Assembly: GCA_002633005.1 (NCBI GenBank)
Contig: NMRA01000110.1
Span: forward strand, 1 to 64,000
DNA from: Phoronis australis
Lineage: Eukaryota > Phoronida > Phoronidae
Length of the DNA: 64,000 nucleotides
Direction: 5' to 3'
In this document: positions 45,710-59,700 of the stretch, piece after piece
How the letters are laid out: each line of letters opens with the position of its first letter
Position numbering within the stretch: the stretch's first letter is position 1
Notes under the pieces: generated by a model
Database searches by the model: none
Seen by the model: only the letters and a program-made list of their open reading frames with translations
Told to the model about the DNA's origin: nothing
Position numbers and translations under genes: made by a program

Positions 45710-47599
45710 AACATATCGTAACCTGCTTTTGGCATGAATTTGTAAATATTTAATGTGTTAAACATGTTGCAGTTTGATTAATCGTATGAATGCTTCAACC
45801 ATGAGTCCTGCCATGACGCCAGATCTCAGTAACACACACGCTATTTTTGTCGTTCGAAAACGACAAATGCGTTGTCAATTTGATTGGAGGTTGTGATTAA
45901 TTGGATTTCTCACATAGTTTCAGTTTAATTTGAAATACAAAACTTCGTATTTCATTGGTGATTCGATAGTTCGTTGACTTTCCGCACACAAAAGCAGTTT
46001 ACGAAGGACGAATAGGAAAACGGCTGTGGGCTATTAATTAATTTTTCAAAATGTGAAAATTTTCATCCCAATTTTAATTGTCCTGTTTCATTTCCAAGCC
46101 GGGGAAGTGTTGATATTGCGGACTTTTGTGGGAATGTTGGTATGTAGTGTCGCTTGCTGAATGCAACCTCATCGACGGTGTGCTTCGGGTTCCTGAATAC
46201 AGCCTCTATTAAAGCCTATTAAGTTAACCCAATTGTGTCTCATCGCATGTATATGAAGGTAAATGGAGTCGACAATGTCATCAAACGAGACGCGAGATGA
46301 CAATACGTGTTTACATTGGTCTAATCGCTCAATTTACTCTCGACAATTTAACGTTGAGGTAAACGCGTCGACTGTTTGTGTTTCTTTTATCTTTGCTGCG
46401 ACTGATTGTCATTGGCGGATAGTCGTCACTGGGTCCCTTAACAACCAGCTGCAACAGAAGTAGAGCCTGCTGCGTTGTTAGAGTGCCAAGTTATAGTATC
46501 ACGGAGCGCCGGCAGGTGAGTAATTAAGTTAATTAGCTAACTGTTTACTTACAAGGTTTTGCCCGTCGTTGAATTTATCAGGGCAGCTATTACGCAACTA
46601 CAGTATCAGAAATGTTTGCGTGGAGGATTTTCAAAGTTGTTGTACTACTGAAGACATAGAAGTGCAAGTGTCTAAGGTTAATACTTCTTTTGTGAAGAAG
46701 AAGTTTCCATTTTCAAAAGGAATCCGAAAGGTTACGGAAAATATCACTTGCTTCACAGTAACGTAGGTCTTCTCCAAAACATCAAATTTGAATTATAAAA
46801 GATGAACCGTTTTACTTGAAAGTGTAAAACCAAATAAACACCAGTGTTCAGGTCATGTACGCTGATTGTTCGCGACTACCCCATATTACGATCGAATTGT
46901 GTAATTTATAATAAATTAGACAATTCAAAACTTAAAAACGGTGTTTTATCTTTTTGTTTTCTTTGCCAAGATTCCAACTAAACTGCCTAAAAATCGCCAT
47001 TGAAAAAAAGTCTTAGTGTTTTTACTCGTTTTTATTATTATTGTAACACATGAGTTTTTGCTTTCTTTGTCAATATTCGAACATTATTGGCGAGCACCAT
47101 TAAAGTACAGTTATCGTCGATAACACGCAATTATTGTTCTAACGTAAGCACATGTGGAGGAGCAGCCTGATCGCGAAGAGAATGTTAACATTCTCTAAAG
47201 CCTTGTCATTGCTATGTTGTTTTGTGGGATTAAATAAGTCTAGATAATGACTGGTGATCCTTAATTGAGCGATAAGTCAAGCCCCAGTTTGACTGTATCG
47301 TCGACCCAGCAGATCTGTGCATTATTAGGTTGCTAACAAGATTGCTATTGCTGGCCTGAGCCCTAACTAAAGTGAAGACCCGGGGACATCTAAAAGTTAT
47401 TAAAGTATCGCGTTGTCCCGGAGATTCAACTAAATGCATTGACAATGTCCATTTCGGTTCAAACTTAGCGTAATCTAGTCAAGGGATTAAGTATGATTAA
47501 ATTCTTAAAGTTCATCTTCACGTGGGTATTATAATACATCCTAGTTTTCAATTGGAATCCATATGAAAAGCTTTTGACTCAAAATTAGCTTTTAGAAAA

Positions 47600-47715
47600 A
47601 TGTATGTCTCAGGTCTAAATGTATACACAGGTCTAAATATATGTCTCAGGTGTAAAATGTATGGCTCAGGTCTAAAATGCATGGTTCAGGTCTAAGTGTA
47701 TGTTTCAGGTATAAA
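47600..47715. repeat. ~21-bp imperfect tandem repeat
   Basis: Five to six units containing ATGTCTCAGGTCTAAA, all diverged, upstream of the first recognised exon of the cyclic-nucleotide-binding gene. Confidence 0.7.
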
Positions 47716-48197
47716 ATAAGACAAATTTCAAAATATTTAAAAATTGTCCAGTTTGGCAATCCCTAGAATTTGGGACTCGGATACTACCGCAAAAATTGAA
47801 TTCTCTTGATTCTGAAATTCTCGACAAAGGCTATTTTGGTGTTCACCATAATTCACAAACTTCAGCCCAGGACAATGCGTTTTCAACTTCCTTAGCGCGT
47901 AATTTCGACGTCTTTCTAGTGATTTTAATTTGTGACGGCCAATATTATCAATTTGAAGAATATGGGACAAGCTCTCATCTTGAGCAAAATAATTATGTTC
48001 TAACTTCCCAAATTGTAGAACTTTTACCGGTTGGCAAACTCCTAAAACCTCTGAAGCGTTTTCTTGGGGCCCTTATAGTGTCGATAACGGTGATGAATAT
48101 TAAGAAACCGATCTGATGAGAGTAAAATATCCTTTAACTTAAACTAAGCTCAATACGCACATTTACTGACTGATGGTTTCCTTTTATAGTGTTTCAG

Positions 48198-51100
48198 ACC
48201 TGCCAGAAGACCATTCACGAGACTATTGTGTTAATGGAGTAAGCTGTGTTGCAATGAACCACGAACAAGTTATTCAGGTGATTTCTAAGCCATCTCACCT
48301 GCGAACTAATAATGAAATCGAAGTTATACTTCCCTGGCTGAGGAAGAAAAGCAACTTGTTGGCTGGAATGAATAAAAGTGAGTCTTAATTACTTTTATAT
48401 TCGTACCTATTTTTGCTTCAGACTCCGAGGCTGACAACTGTTGGGCTGCTAATAATTAAAGTATGTTTGGTGGGTTTAGTATGTTGCGAGAGAGTTACTG
48501 TTTGACAATGCCGCATGTAATCCGCCACAGACCAATCTCCTCGACCTGATGCATTGGTGCCGTGAATGACTCAATACACACATGCATGTACATGGTATGT
48601 AGGGTGTCTTTATTAGATAGTGATCAAATTTTCTTTTCCTCCCTCCAAATGTTGAGAATTGGTCACCCTTCAGTCTCGATGGGTGTGGCTAATGAAGTAT
48701 AGCTATCTAACACACAACGTGCGTTATCAAAAGAAAGTTGGTCGCACAAACTGAACAAGTTTTGTCTTTACATTGCAAAAACATAGCAACAGCCATTTTC
48801 CACTTCTTCATGTGCAACATCTAATGACGACACAACGGTGAGACCGGTTAAGCGGTTATAATTCCTTACTAAGTGATTCGGGCAATACAGAAAATAGGGT
48901 TTGATTTAGGGTCACTTTTAGCTATAAAATTATATCAACTTTACTTTAACGAGGCATGCTTTCCAAGGTAGGGAGGAACCGTATCTGTTTGAGAATGCCT
49001 GCGATCTTGCTTCACCAATAAAATAAACCGACGTGACAAGTCAACGTATCGCGCCTGAGCTGAAACAGTAGCCAACTGTCAGTTCTGTACAAGCCCATGG
49101 ACCCCTACTGATATCAATAAGGAGTATATTTCAGACCAAATTTATAATGACAAGTGCCCTAAATCAAAAGTTAGTTGTTACTGAAAGATCGGTTTATACC
49201 CGCTTTAACGATGAGAGGGGCGGAACTTGGTATTCTGGGTAGTAAGGAAGAATAGTGACCTGATTTGACGTCAACACGAGAACAATGTGTTGTGTGGGAC
49301 GTAGATTAGAAATTGTTGACTTTTAACATCTTTCCTCTGACCTCAAATTTACAAAATTTGGGAGAGTCGTCGTCCGCCACTAGATGTTCACACATTCACA
49401 ATATTAACAGGTCACATTTTAAATATTATATGACTTGCTGTTGCAAATTTCAGAGCTTTAGTATTTTTACAGTGACGAAATGGTATATCGTAAACTTGCC
49501 TTGTTTTACCTTTTTGCACTCAGCGGCATTTATTAAAACTTTCAGATTGGCCGCTTGTGCATTTCAAAAGCGCTTATGTCGAGATCTTGCTTATGTTTAT
49601 ATTTCGATATTGTCCATGATATGCTTCAGTTGTCTCCCTACACGAAGACAAGTACTCAACTCTTGAATAGCCTGATCTGTGTTATTTGTTGTCGTTTCCC
49701 AACCTGGGGGGGAACTTTTTCAAGTTTTTTAACGAAGCATTCATAAAATGCTTGTTGAAACCACGGCAACCTTTAGTAGACGTAGTTAAGGAACCAGTAT
49801 TTAACGACGTAGTATTTCATGGTAATCATGGCGATAACGGTTTATATGTGAAATCATTGGCATTATTCTGCCAAATAGAGTCTTAAGTATGGTAAGTAAA
49901 CATTTGCCTGTTTTGCGTGTAGTGATGTTTTTTTTTTCTAAACGAATTAAAGGTTTGCGGTTCGTGACTGGATGAAACGGTTTATAAAAATAAACACGCT
50001 GTTAGAGTGAATAGAATTTCGTTGTGCCAGATCAAACATTTTTGTTCAGCGCCCAAAGCTAATGGTTGTCAAGTCAAACCTTCACTGGAAGAAAATTTGT
50101 ATGATGTCAAATAAAATAATATTTGCGAATACTTTGTTGTGACGTCAGTACACAATCCAAGCATGCATAAGACGACACTAACTTTGTTAGCGCCTTGTGC
50201 CCTACATGTGCTGTAGAGCATCATCCCTACATGTGCTGTAGAGCATCATCCCTACATGTGCTGTAGAGCATCATCCCTACATGTGCTGTAGAGCATCATC
50301 CCTACACTTGTATGGAGACATTTAAACCGAAAATTGACTTTTTAAATTTTAATCACCAGTTTGTTCCTTCTCCCTTTTCCTCCGGAACATTTCACGTTGC
50401 AGTGAGAATTGGTCATGCACTACCAATGACCAGGGGTGACCTTCTAGGTGACCAGAAAGGCATAAATCACTTTTGTGCTGGCCACCTGCACCACCAGCGG
50501 TTCTTTCCCATGGGGTCTACTGTTTAACGGGGTGTGCCATTGGGAAATTAGAATGGAACACGGCTCTTTTAAAGATTAAGCGCACTAAACGGAACCCCCT
50601 TTCTATGAAAGTAACTTTTTCTTTTTAGCGTTTCCGCCATAATGTTTTTCTTTTGAAAGGAGTTTCAACTCGGCAAAATTCTTCTTTATTGAATTTCACT
50701 TAAATAAACAACCCTTTTGACTGCATTTGTTTCAACACAACCAATTTCAATAAAATGTCAAACCCTTCTGTCGATTTCTGTCACTGTTGCAAGAATAAAT
50801 CCTTTTGTAAAGCTACCACCAAAATTGATTTCCTTTATAACGGGGAATTTAATCATAAAAAGCGTTCTTTCTTAGGGAATATTGGCAGTAAAAAAGTCCC
50901 CATTCGAGTGTTACCCCCCGTATGCGCCACCCAACTAAGCCCCCCAGCAGTGTCCCACTGTGAAGCCACCTTGTATCCTCTTTTCAACAGGCCCCTTAGA
51001 GCTTTCGCTACTCTGAGCATACATGTATGTTCCATTGTATTTGACCTCCATCTCTAGACCTAGAGACGGTTTTATCAAACGTCCAGTCTTTGCTAAGAAT

Positions 51101-54100
51101 GACGTAACAGAGTTCATTAAGGTGGCTCGTGAAAGCGGTCGTTATGTCTGAATATGAACAACTATCTACTTGACGTCATTTGCACCCTTTTCGATCTTCC
51201 AAATGCGCGGTAGCGTTGCGTTTACAATAGTGTACTGCGACCGAACTTACTAGATTTTCGAGAAACGAGCCTCTAGTGTTAAACAGCAATGCTGAAACAT
51301 TGAACAACCTGCATTTAGTTTTCTCCAGACGAATAAACGTTGCAAATGAAAATCTAATGTCTGACTACTTACACAACACAACAATATCTCACATTTTGAT
51401 TTTAACACGTTTGCTGTAAACCTACCTTCCCCACAAGCATTTTAAGACTACTTGTTGCTATAAACTTCATTTAGACTACTGATCGCTATAAATTCAATAT
51501 CAGCTTGTTCTTTACTCGACCATTTCTGGATTAGGAAAGAGCTGACAATGCGATGTAAGTGCTTATTAGACCGCGCTGGTTCGCCAACAACCCAACTTAC
51601 TTAGATTGATCCCGAAGTAATAACGTTACTCCAGACCTTGAAACTTTTTGATCTGAACGAGGAAGAAGGTCAGGTTGGTTCTAACTGTCTAACTGTAGGT
51701 GCCTAAGTTCAAAATTCTATTTTGAGGGATTGTGACTTTATAGACGCTTACGTTTCATGCGCGCATCCACCCTAAAATTTAGAGGGGGGTCGAGTTTTTC
51801 AGTATCTGGAACTTTTACTGACTGTGACTAAAAAAAAACAAAAAAAAAACGGGGTTCTACGTTCAGACCAATGGATTGTGCATTTGCGCCGAATTCCTGT
51901 GGACTATGGATGGTGTATTCGCGCCGATTTTCCGTGGACCTTTGTCTCGTTTTCTTGGAAATATTGTTTATCTTACGCGGACCTTCTTGCCCACTTCACC
52001 AAATGGGGCGGCTCGTTGGAGACCTCCCCTTGGTGCGGGCATGCGTTTAAATAGTATTCTGTCTACGCACTTCGTAAACGAGTACAACTAATTGGAGCAT
52101 GTAGACACGTGTTCTGAGAGACGTTTCAAGCGTCGTACACGATTTGTCAGTTATGTACGCCCGATTTTGCTACGACTTTCATTCGACTCAGGATAAGTCG
52201 TATACTACTCCTGGATCACATCGAAGTGTGTAGACAAGACTTTAGTGTTGTTAACACGAAATGTGTCACTAAATTTTATTGTGTCATGAACGCATACTCT
52301 CATATCATAATTGTGTCATGAACGCATACTCTCATATCATAATTGTGTCATGAACGCATACTCTCATATCATAATTGTGTCATGAACGCATACTCTCATA
52401 TCATAATTGTGTCATGAACGCATACTCTCATATCATAATTGTGTTATGAACGCATACTCTCATATCATAATTGTGTCATGAACGCATACTCTCATATCAT
52501 AATTGTGTCATGAACGCATACTCTCATATCATAATTGTGTCATGAAAGCATACTCTCATATCATAATTGTGTCATGAAAGCATACTCTCATATCATAATT
52601 GCGGAGAGAAGAGCAACTAATTCTTTAAAGTGTGAACAGATACTTTTCGAATTTTTAGAATAAATCTGAGAGGCAGTGATGCCCGAGAGGTACATGTGTA
52701 CATCTAATCTTAATTATTTGTTGGTCCATGTTTCGTACTTGGTCATGTTTCCATGAGTACTATCGACCCAGGGTCATCGCCTAGAGATTCGTGAATTTTG
52801 CCCATCTGATAATTTGTTTTGCTATCAATATTACCTCCGCCAACATCAATTCACCTTTTTAACAGGCAGACATCGCTAGTTGACTACAATATTTCAGCGA
52901 GGTGTGTTCTGAATGGAGTTAAATAAAAAACCGCATTTCCATTATACAATATTTGCCTTGCCGTTTACTTGTTCTGTTGTAAAGACTGCTTTTGCATACA
53001 CAATGTAAACACATTTGAGTTCTCTAAAGAACGAGTTCTGTTTGCAAAGTGTCAACACGATTTTTATGTGGTTATTTTTCAACAAACCAGAATACACGAC
53101 AGGTAAAACACCAATGTTCGCTCTTTGAGCATGACCACACAGAGCAAAATAAATGACAGATGATAAAACACCCGTGTTCGCTCCTTGAGCATGACGTTTT
53201 CGTCGACAATTATCCTGAGAATGATCTACAGTTAAATGTAACCGGCATCCAAAACCCAGATCCCAGATTTAAGCTTTGTTAAAGTCGGAAGGAGTTTCAA
53301 CCTGTTATACTTTAATTCGATAGATTAGATTTCGGTCCGAGTATAGGTGAATACGTGTCCCAAGTTAGCACTTAATGACTCTGACATCAAGACTCCAACT
53401 TTCGAAAATCTCGTATTGGAGCTGGAGTTGGTAGCTTAAGTCAAGTGCTACGTATGGCTTATACACCCCTCTACATAATTCACAAGGTACACTTCAGTGC
53501 ACCTGTAAATAGGAACTACACATGCCTTGTGTTTAAACTGAAGAACAACGGAAAATGTCAAAAGCAAGTTGCAGTTTGGATATCGGGTCTAATTTCAGTT
53601 TCACTGTTGTTTGACGCCATTAAATGCTCTTTGCAGACGTAATCCTGGACGTTGTACGCGGATGCCAGCACCAGAGGTCGCCAAAAGAGGAGGTGGTTAT
53701 AAAACAAGGCGATAAGGGTGATTGGTAAGAAAAGTTTTAATCGTAAAAGTAACGACAATGCGAAGACGCACAGACAAAGTTTAAGACGGACTAAATTCAA
53801 AAAGAATGCAGGCGACATCATTTATATCTTTTGTAAAAAGGGGCACTCTGTGGCTCTTTGTGAACTTACTTTAGCATACGATTTATAACTTTGCAAGATG
53901 TTTTGACTAAAAAAGTGTCACTCCACGGTCGTTTCTTAAAAAATACCTTTACAGGCACAATAGTTTCCGATAGACATTAATCAAGCGGCAAAAAATTCGT
54001 GTTCCATCGAAGAAACTAACTTGGTGTCAACCTTGTCCTCAGTCAGATGAGCAGTCAAGTTTGGTCTTGTAAAAGCTGTCAATTCGGTATCTCTCGAAAC

Positions 54101-56715
54101 CATGCTTAGGATGTTCCATCAAAATTCGAATCCTAGTGTAAAGCAGATATCCTGGAGTCAAAAACGGATTCACGAACCTTTAAAACAACTAACCAGCCCG
54201 AAAAACACGAACCGTGACATTTAAAACTCGAACCCCGAACTTTAAAACAGGAACCCGGGGATAGGTCAAGAAACCCGGACAACTTTTCAAATTTTCTGAG
54301 ACGATTTCAGTGGCTTCAAACTTTGATTTAAAGCATCTTCAAGTACTTTCAAGTTGTTTTATGCATTTGTTTGTTAAAAATTGTCAATAATAAAACGTAA
54401 CTTATAGTATATTATATTGACTTTGCTATTTTGATTTTTATCAGTAAAACTCGTGCAACTTGTGGGTGAATTTCAATATAATATGTACTCTCAACACGTT
54501 GTTATCTGGGTGAATGTTTAGTTAATTTTAGATTATTCAACAGTTTCTCCAAAAATATTAACAAGCAAACATATTATTTCGACTTTCGAGTGCCGTCGTT
54601 GATTAGTTCCTTTAAATGTCTTTACAATTGGGAGGATTTTAGGGTTTGTCGATTTATTTGTCAAGAGAACATTATTTCCGGCACAATCAATTTCCGGATT
54701 TGGAAATGGGCTGCCTAAAATTATTCACTCAAAAGACCTGCACAGTCACCAAATTCACCGCCGCTCTTACCCTTATAAAAGTGTACTTCAATTCATCATC
54801 GGTCATTTGGAATTGGATCCTGAACTCAATGCATGCACAGTCAGTTTTCTTGAGAATGTTCGACAGAAAGTGCTGGAGTAGTGTTTCATTCCCCTGCTGT
54901 CCTGTCCGATCCCCGGGGTTCCTGTCTTAAAAGCCAGCGTTCGTGTTTTCCGAGCTGGTTAGCTGTTTTGAAGATGAGGCGTCTTTTTTTCGACCCCGGA
55001 ATATCTGGTTTACACCGGGATTCCAATTTCGATGGAAGAGCTTGATGTTAGGCGAATATAATAACAGCCAACTTATAAAGCTTTGTCTCAAGCAGTAACC
55101 AACTGTCACTTCTTTCCAAATTCAGAAATCACGTTCACCAATTTTGACTAAGAACCAAATCGAGACCACGTTCATAAGAGTATTTGATTTGAAAAAAATT
55201 ACTTTTGCGACGGAAGGCTGTCTCATAACTGCTTTAACCGAATTGTAGAGTTGTAATAACGATTCACAAGAACGGATGAACTGAAACGCAGTTTCATTTT
55301 TCTTACTGTTTCAGCTTTTACATCATCTTGAAAGGATTGGTATCAGTATATATAGACGCTAAAATATCTGGTGAAGATGAAACAGGACCCAAGGATGACG
55401 AAGAAGAAGCTAAAAAGAAAGAAGAAGAATCCAAGCAAAAGCAAGACGACAAAGAGCAAGAGGAAAATAAAGACGAGGGCAGCAAACAGAATGAAGCGTC
55501 CCCTGCCAGTGAAGGAACAGGGCAGGACAATGGAAACAAGCCTACGCAAACTGAAAATAACCCCAAACCCACACCCGTTCCGCTTGTAAAGAAGAGAACC
55601 CTGTCAAATTTTGCAAAGAAATTTGCAAACCAGCAACGGCAGAAGAAGCACGATGAAAGAAAAACACTGGGGAAGTTCATTGTTCGCTTTGGTAAGATTT
55701 GTGCATGCTTTTTAACGATCCCTGTTCATGTCTTGATCCTGTAAAACAGTACGTAATGAAATGACTAATAGCTTGGCCTTAAAATTATGCTTTTCGCGTG
55801 CTCCAGGGGCTCGTTCCGTATATCCTCCGTATATCCTTGACACTCACTAGGCACTTGCGGCTAGACATGTTGGCTTTATGGAGAAGACACATACGTGTAA
55901 TTGTACACACAAGTGAAAAAATTCTGCTACTTTGCTAAAGGTCATGGGCGTAACAATACAATAGGTATTCAATTGCGTCATTTTGTGTAGTATAGCGTGT
56001 TTTTCGCGAGTGTCTTGCGTCTACAGAGCGCACCCCAGACATGCTTTGGCCTCAAGAGCCGGGCAATTATATTATCTTTCACCACACCACTTCCAACTTC
56101 ATTGTGCTATTTTTTACATTAATATTATTCTTATTTTCATGTCTAGCATTAATATTATTCTTATTTTCATGTCTAGCATATAAACAGGGTGCCTCAAAAT
56201 ATACTCAGACTTCAGTACAACGCCGGGAGTTCAAATTCAGTTCCCTTGGTTCCGCGCCTAGTACTGTGTGGTTACACCTGGCTGTGACAGTAGGCGCGTG
56301 AACCGGCAGTGCTCTGTATGTAGAGAAATGGCAAACAAACGACTCCGTTTTGGAGAACGAAAAATTATCGAGCAGTGATACTGGAAACTCAAAGAGTGCG
56401 AGGAACTCCTAAGACTGTTTTTCCCACGTTAATAAACGAGACATTTATTTTAATTTAAAGACTTAATTCCTTTTTGATCACCCGTGTATAGAAACAGAAA
56501 CTTTAACTAGTAACCATGCTCTTACGTCAATAAACAACGCAGTAACTGCCGTTTCAAGCGTTAATACATCCGTACATACATACATATTATACACACATAC
56601 AGACATTTATACAATACACGCAAACACATACGCACACGCACGCACACACACGCGCATGCACGCACATACACTGTACATATATACATACATACATACATAC
56701 ATACAGACATACAAA

Positions 56716-56765
<50 letters not shown>

Positions 56766-59700
56766 AGGACCTTACTAGATGTATACAATTAAACATGTAA
56801 AACTCTTTTGTTTTAATCTGCTTTACTTTCTTTGAAATTTTTGAGAAATGATTTCCATTCCCCCTTTTCACAATTGCTTTCTTAACAGAAACGGGCCGCA
56901 GCTTTGGAGAAATTGCCCTACTGAGCGAAGACAACGTGCGAAACGCGTCGATCATCACGGACGACGACACTGACTTCTTGGTGATACACAGGGACCTCTA
57001 TAACAGTACACTCAAGGTCAGTGATGGTGCTCACCAAGGGGAACAGGAAGCCCCACGTAATTAGTACGGGAATTAAACTTGTCACAAAGGGGATTTGAAT
57101 TGACATGAGAAGCACATGATTGTGAGACGGGGTGATATTTTGTGAGACGGGGTGATATTTTGTGAGACGGGGTGATATTTTGTGAGACGGGGTGATATTT
57201 TGTGAGACGGGGTGATATTTTGGGAAAGAAGCTGGAGCGCAGGGAAACTGAGGGTGTTCGGCGAAAACTGGTTACGAGCGGGGACTGAATTAACGCATCC
57301 TAGTGCGGGGTGCGGGGGATGATTGGCAGATGACCGTTGAAGAGGTGGAGGATGGAATTAGTGTAGTCAAGGTCAGTTGCTTGTAGTCAGGGTCAGTTGC
57401 GTGTAGTCAGGGTCAGTTGCTTTCAATATTTTCATATTTCTACTTACTTGAAGCAGTATATAAAAAGGCCATTTTATAATAGGAATGTTATTCGTTGCTA
57501 TAAACCCTCCTTGCACCAGGAATGCACCTTTTGCTTTTGATTAAGATCTCTTTATCTCGCCATCTGTTGTCAAATTGTTTATTTCTCAGACTGTAAGTGA
57601 ATTGTGAGCTTGGGAAGAGCTGGCAATTTTTTAGTGGTTCAGAGCAGGCTCACGGTGTTAAAATATCACAGCGTGTCAGTCTATTGGTTCAGAGCAGGCT
57701 TACGGTATTGAAATATCACAACGTGTCAGCCTATGCTCCGATTCTGGCCTTTTAAGACCAGCCCCGATGTCTAAAGTGAGTAGAGAACACTCTGAAACCC
57801 GTTTTTATTATAGTTATAAGAAGCCTGAACCCAAAGTGGAAAGAGGGCAGTTTTAGGCAGCTTTAAATCCTAAGCTAGCCCCATTTTGTACAAAACGATT
57901 AATTCTGCACCAAGCACCGAATATGCGCCAGAGTTATAACGGGACAGTAAGGAATGAAGTATACAGTTAATTGATACCCGGAGAGCTTGATGTAATTAAG
58001 TATTTCCGAGGCATGCAATCAATGTCAAAACGGCGAGTTTCGTCGTAGTATAAAAATCATGTCGCTTATAACCTGATGACGTATCTCCATTTAAAGTGGT
58101 AAAATCTATGTCTATGATGACATTTTCAATCCTTACAGGCCTTCCAGGAAAAAGAATTTCGAGAAGTTAAAGAGTTTATTGACAGTCAACCGCTATTCTT
58201 CAACTGGCCGCCGAAATTTCTGAGTCTCTTGCAAATGAGCATGCGCAAAGAGACCTTCAGTATCCGGTCACCTATCGTAACGCAAGGGGATGAAGTAGAC
58301 GGTCTCATTTTTATAACCAGGTAATCTGCATTTTTATTCTGCATTGTAGCTAACACCTTTGCTGCTGAGTCACAGAGAAAGACTTTTTGAGTTGATTGCC
58401 ACTATACATTGAAAGGTGCAATAACCCATTATCTTTTGTCAAAAACAAAGTTGGATTTAGGCCAGTTGCCGTCGTGATAAAACTGGCATCAGCTTGTACG
58501 TTACTTTAATTAGAAATTCTTAGACTTGAGGATCGAGACACGACGGTAGACCATTGCTTCAGATCGTGCTCATTAAGTTCCCTTTCACGACGGCTTAGTT
58601 TCTGTCGGCCAAATTAGCAGTTATGCCAACAAGGCAATTTTAGGCCTTTTATTGTAACCGATTTCGATTCAGACCAAAGATAGCCTCCGAAGGTTAAATT
58701 TGTTGGTGAAAAAATCTTTGTTTTCTGACACCAGAATATGGTTTATACCGGTTGTACGCTGCGTCCTTGGTGTCAGATAACTAAGAAGCTTTCCTTCGGA
58801 AGCAAAGGCATCTATCTCTACTGCAGCCCTACTGTTGTATGCGTAGTTTGCTTTGCCAAGAAATAAACAAAGAAAAGAAAATACGCTAAAAACCAAATGT
58901 TTTTTATTTCAGCGGGGAATCAAAAGTTGTTGTGGAGCCGACAAGACATCGCAGTCAGTACCCTGAAAGATGGCCGTTTAAAGACAAATACGCAGTTTTT
59001 GAAGATGACGACTTTATGAGGTAGAAAAATCATTCACTTATAGTGTGCTACTAAAAATATAGAAAAAAATCAACGCCAATTTTCAAATCAACGCCAATTT
59101 TCAAATCAACGCCAATTTTCAAATCAACGCCAATTTTCAAATCAACGCCAATTTTCAAATCAACGCCAATTTTCAAATCAACGTAAGTATTTAAGATTAC
59201 AGTGTGACTAACAACAGTGTATCGGGATGGTTTAAGAAAAACTATTTCTTCACAACTTGAAACTGGCATTTGGTAAATTCCACTGACCTGGTTTCTCCTA
59301 CAAAACGATCAATAGGATTATGAAGTACTGGTATCTTTTAGGTCAAGATTTGGGAAATCTAGTGCTCATGGCAAAAAGCCGCGGAAAAGAAGTGCAAAGC
59401 CGATCAAGCAAAAGCAGATAACTTTGAGGCGCAACCAAGGATATGCGGCAGCTGAGAAAAAGGTAAACGGTTTTTATAGTAACTTGAGTTGAAACACTAA
59501 GGCAGATCCAGAAAATTCAGAATCATTGCCTTTACAATCAGCATGAGTTTAAACGTCACGCCATTGAAGCCGAAAATCACGAGACTTCACAACTGACAGT
59601 TGCTACAATGAAAGCTTTTGAAACATCGGATTTTGTGCTAAAGCCGATGACCTGATTTTAAAAGAACATCCAAGTACATTACTAAGGCCTGTGGCTGACT

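Larger units (their letters stand above)
42060..48197. other. Repeat-rich interval between GTDC1 and the cyclic-nucleotide-binding gene
   Basis: I see no secure gene here. The interval holds GTDC1's 3' UTR, a dispersed repeat in tandem (42830-43560), a 53-bp minisatellite (44648-44885), copies of a dispersed ~120-bp repeat (44870, 45115), a 49-codon ORF with zinc-finger-like spacing (45563) and a ~21-bp repeat (47600-47715). The missing 5' exons of the downstream gene may also lie here. One ATG-started frame at 46263-46358 ends at a good donor, but its phase does not fit the first recognised exon. Confidence 0.5.

Noticed and set aside
46263-46358. ATG-started frame ending at GAG|GTAAAC as first exon of the cyclic-nucleotide-binding gene
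   Set aside because: It ends in phase 0, but the next recognised exon needs phase 1 or 2, and no bridging exon was found.
49686-49886. ORF with VVFHGNHGDNGLYV, resembling a CNB strand motif, as exon 2 of the cyclic-nucleotide-binding gene
   Set aside because: Splice phases do not fit either neighbour. The 53637-53724 exon fits in phase and motif (IKQGDKGDCFYIIL).
52278-52600. Regular direct repeats resembling a CRISPR array
   Set aside because: Units are contiguous with no unique spacers, and the genome is eukaryotic.
56561-56970. Cys/Val-rich minus ORFs
   Set aside because: They are translations of the AC and ACAT microsatellite.
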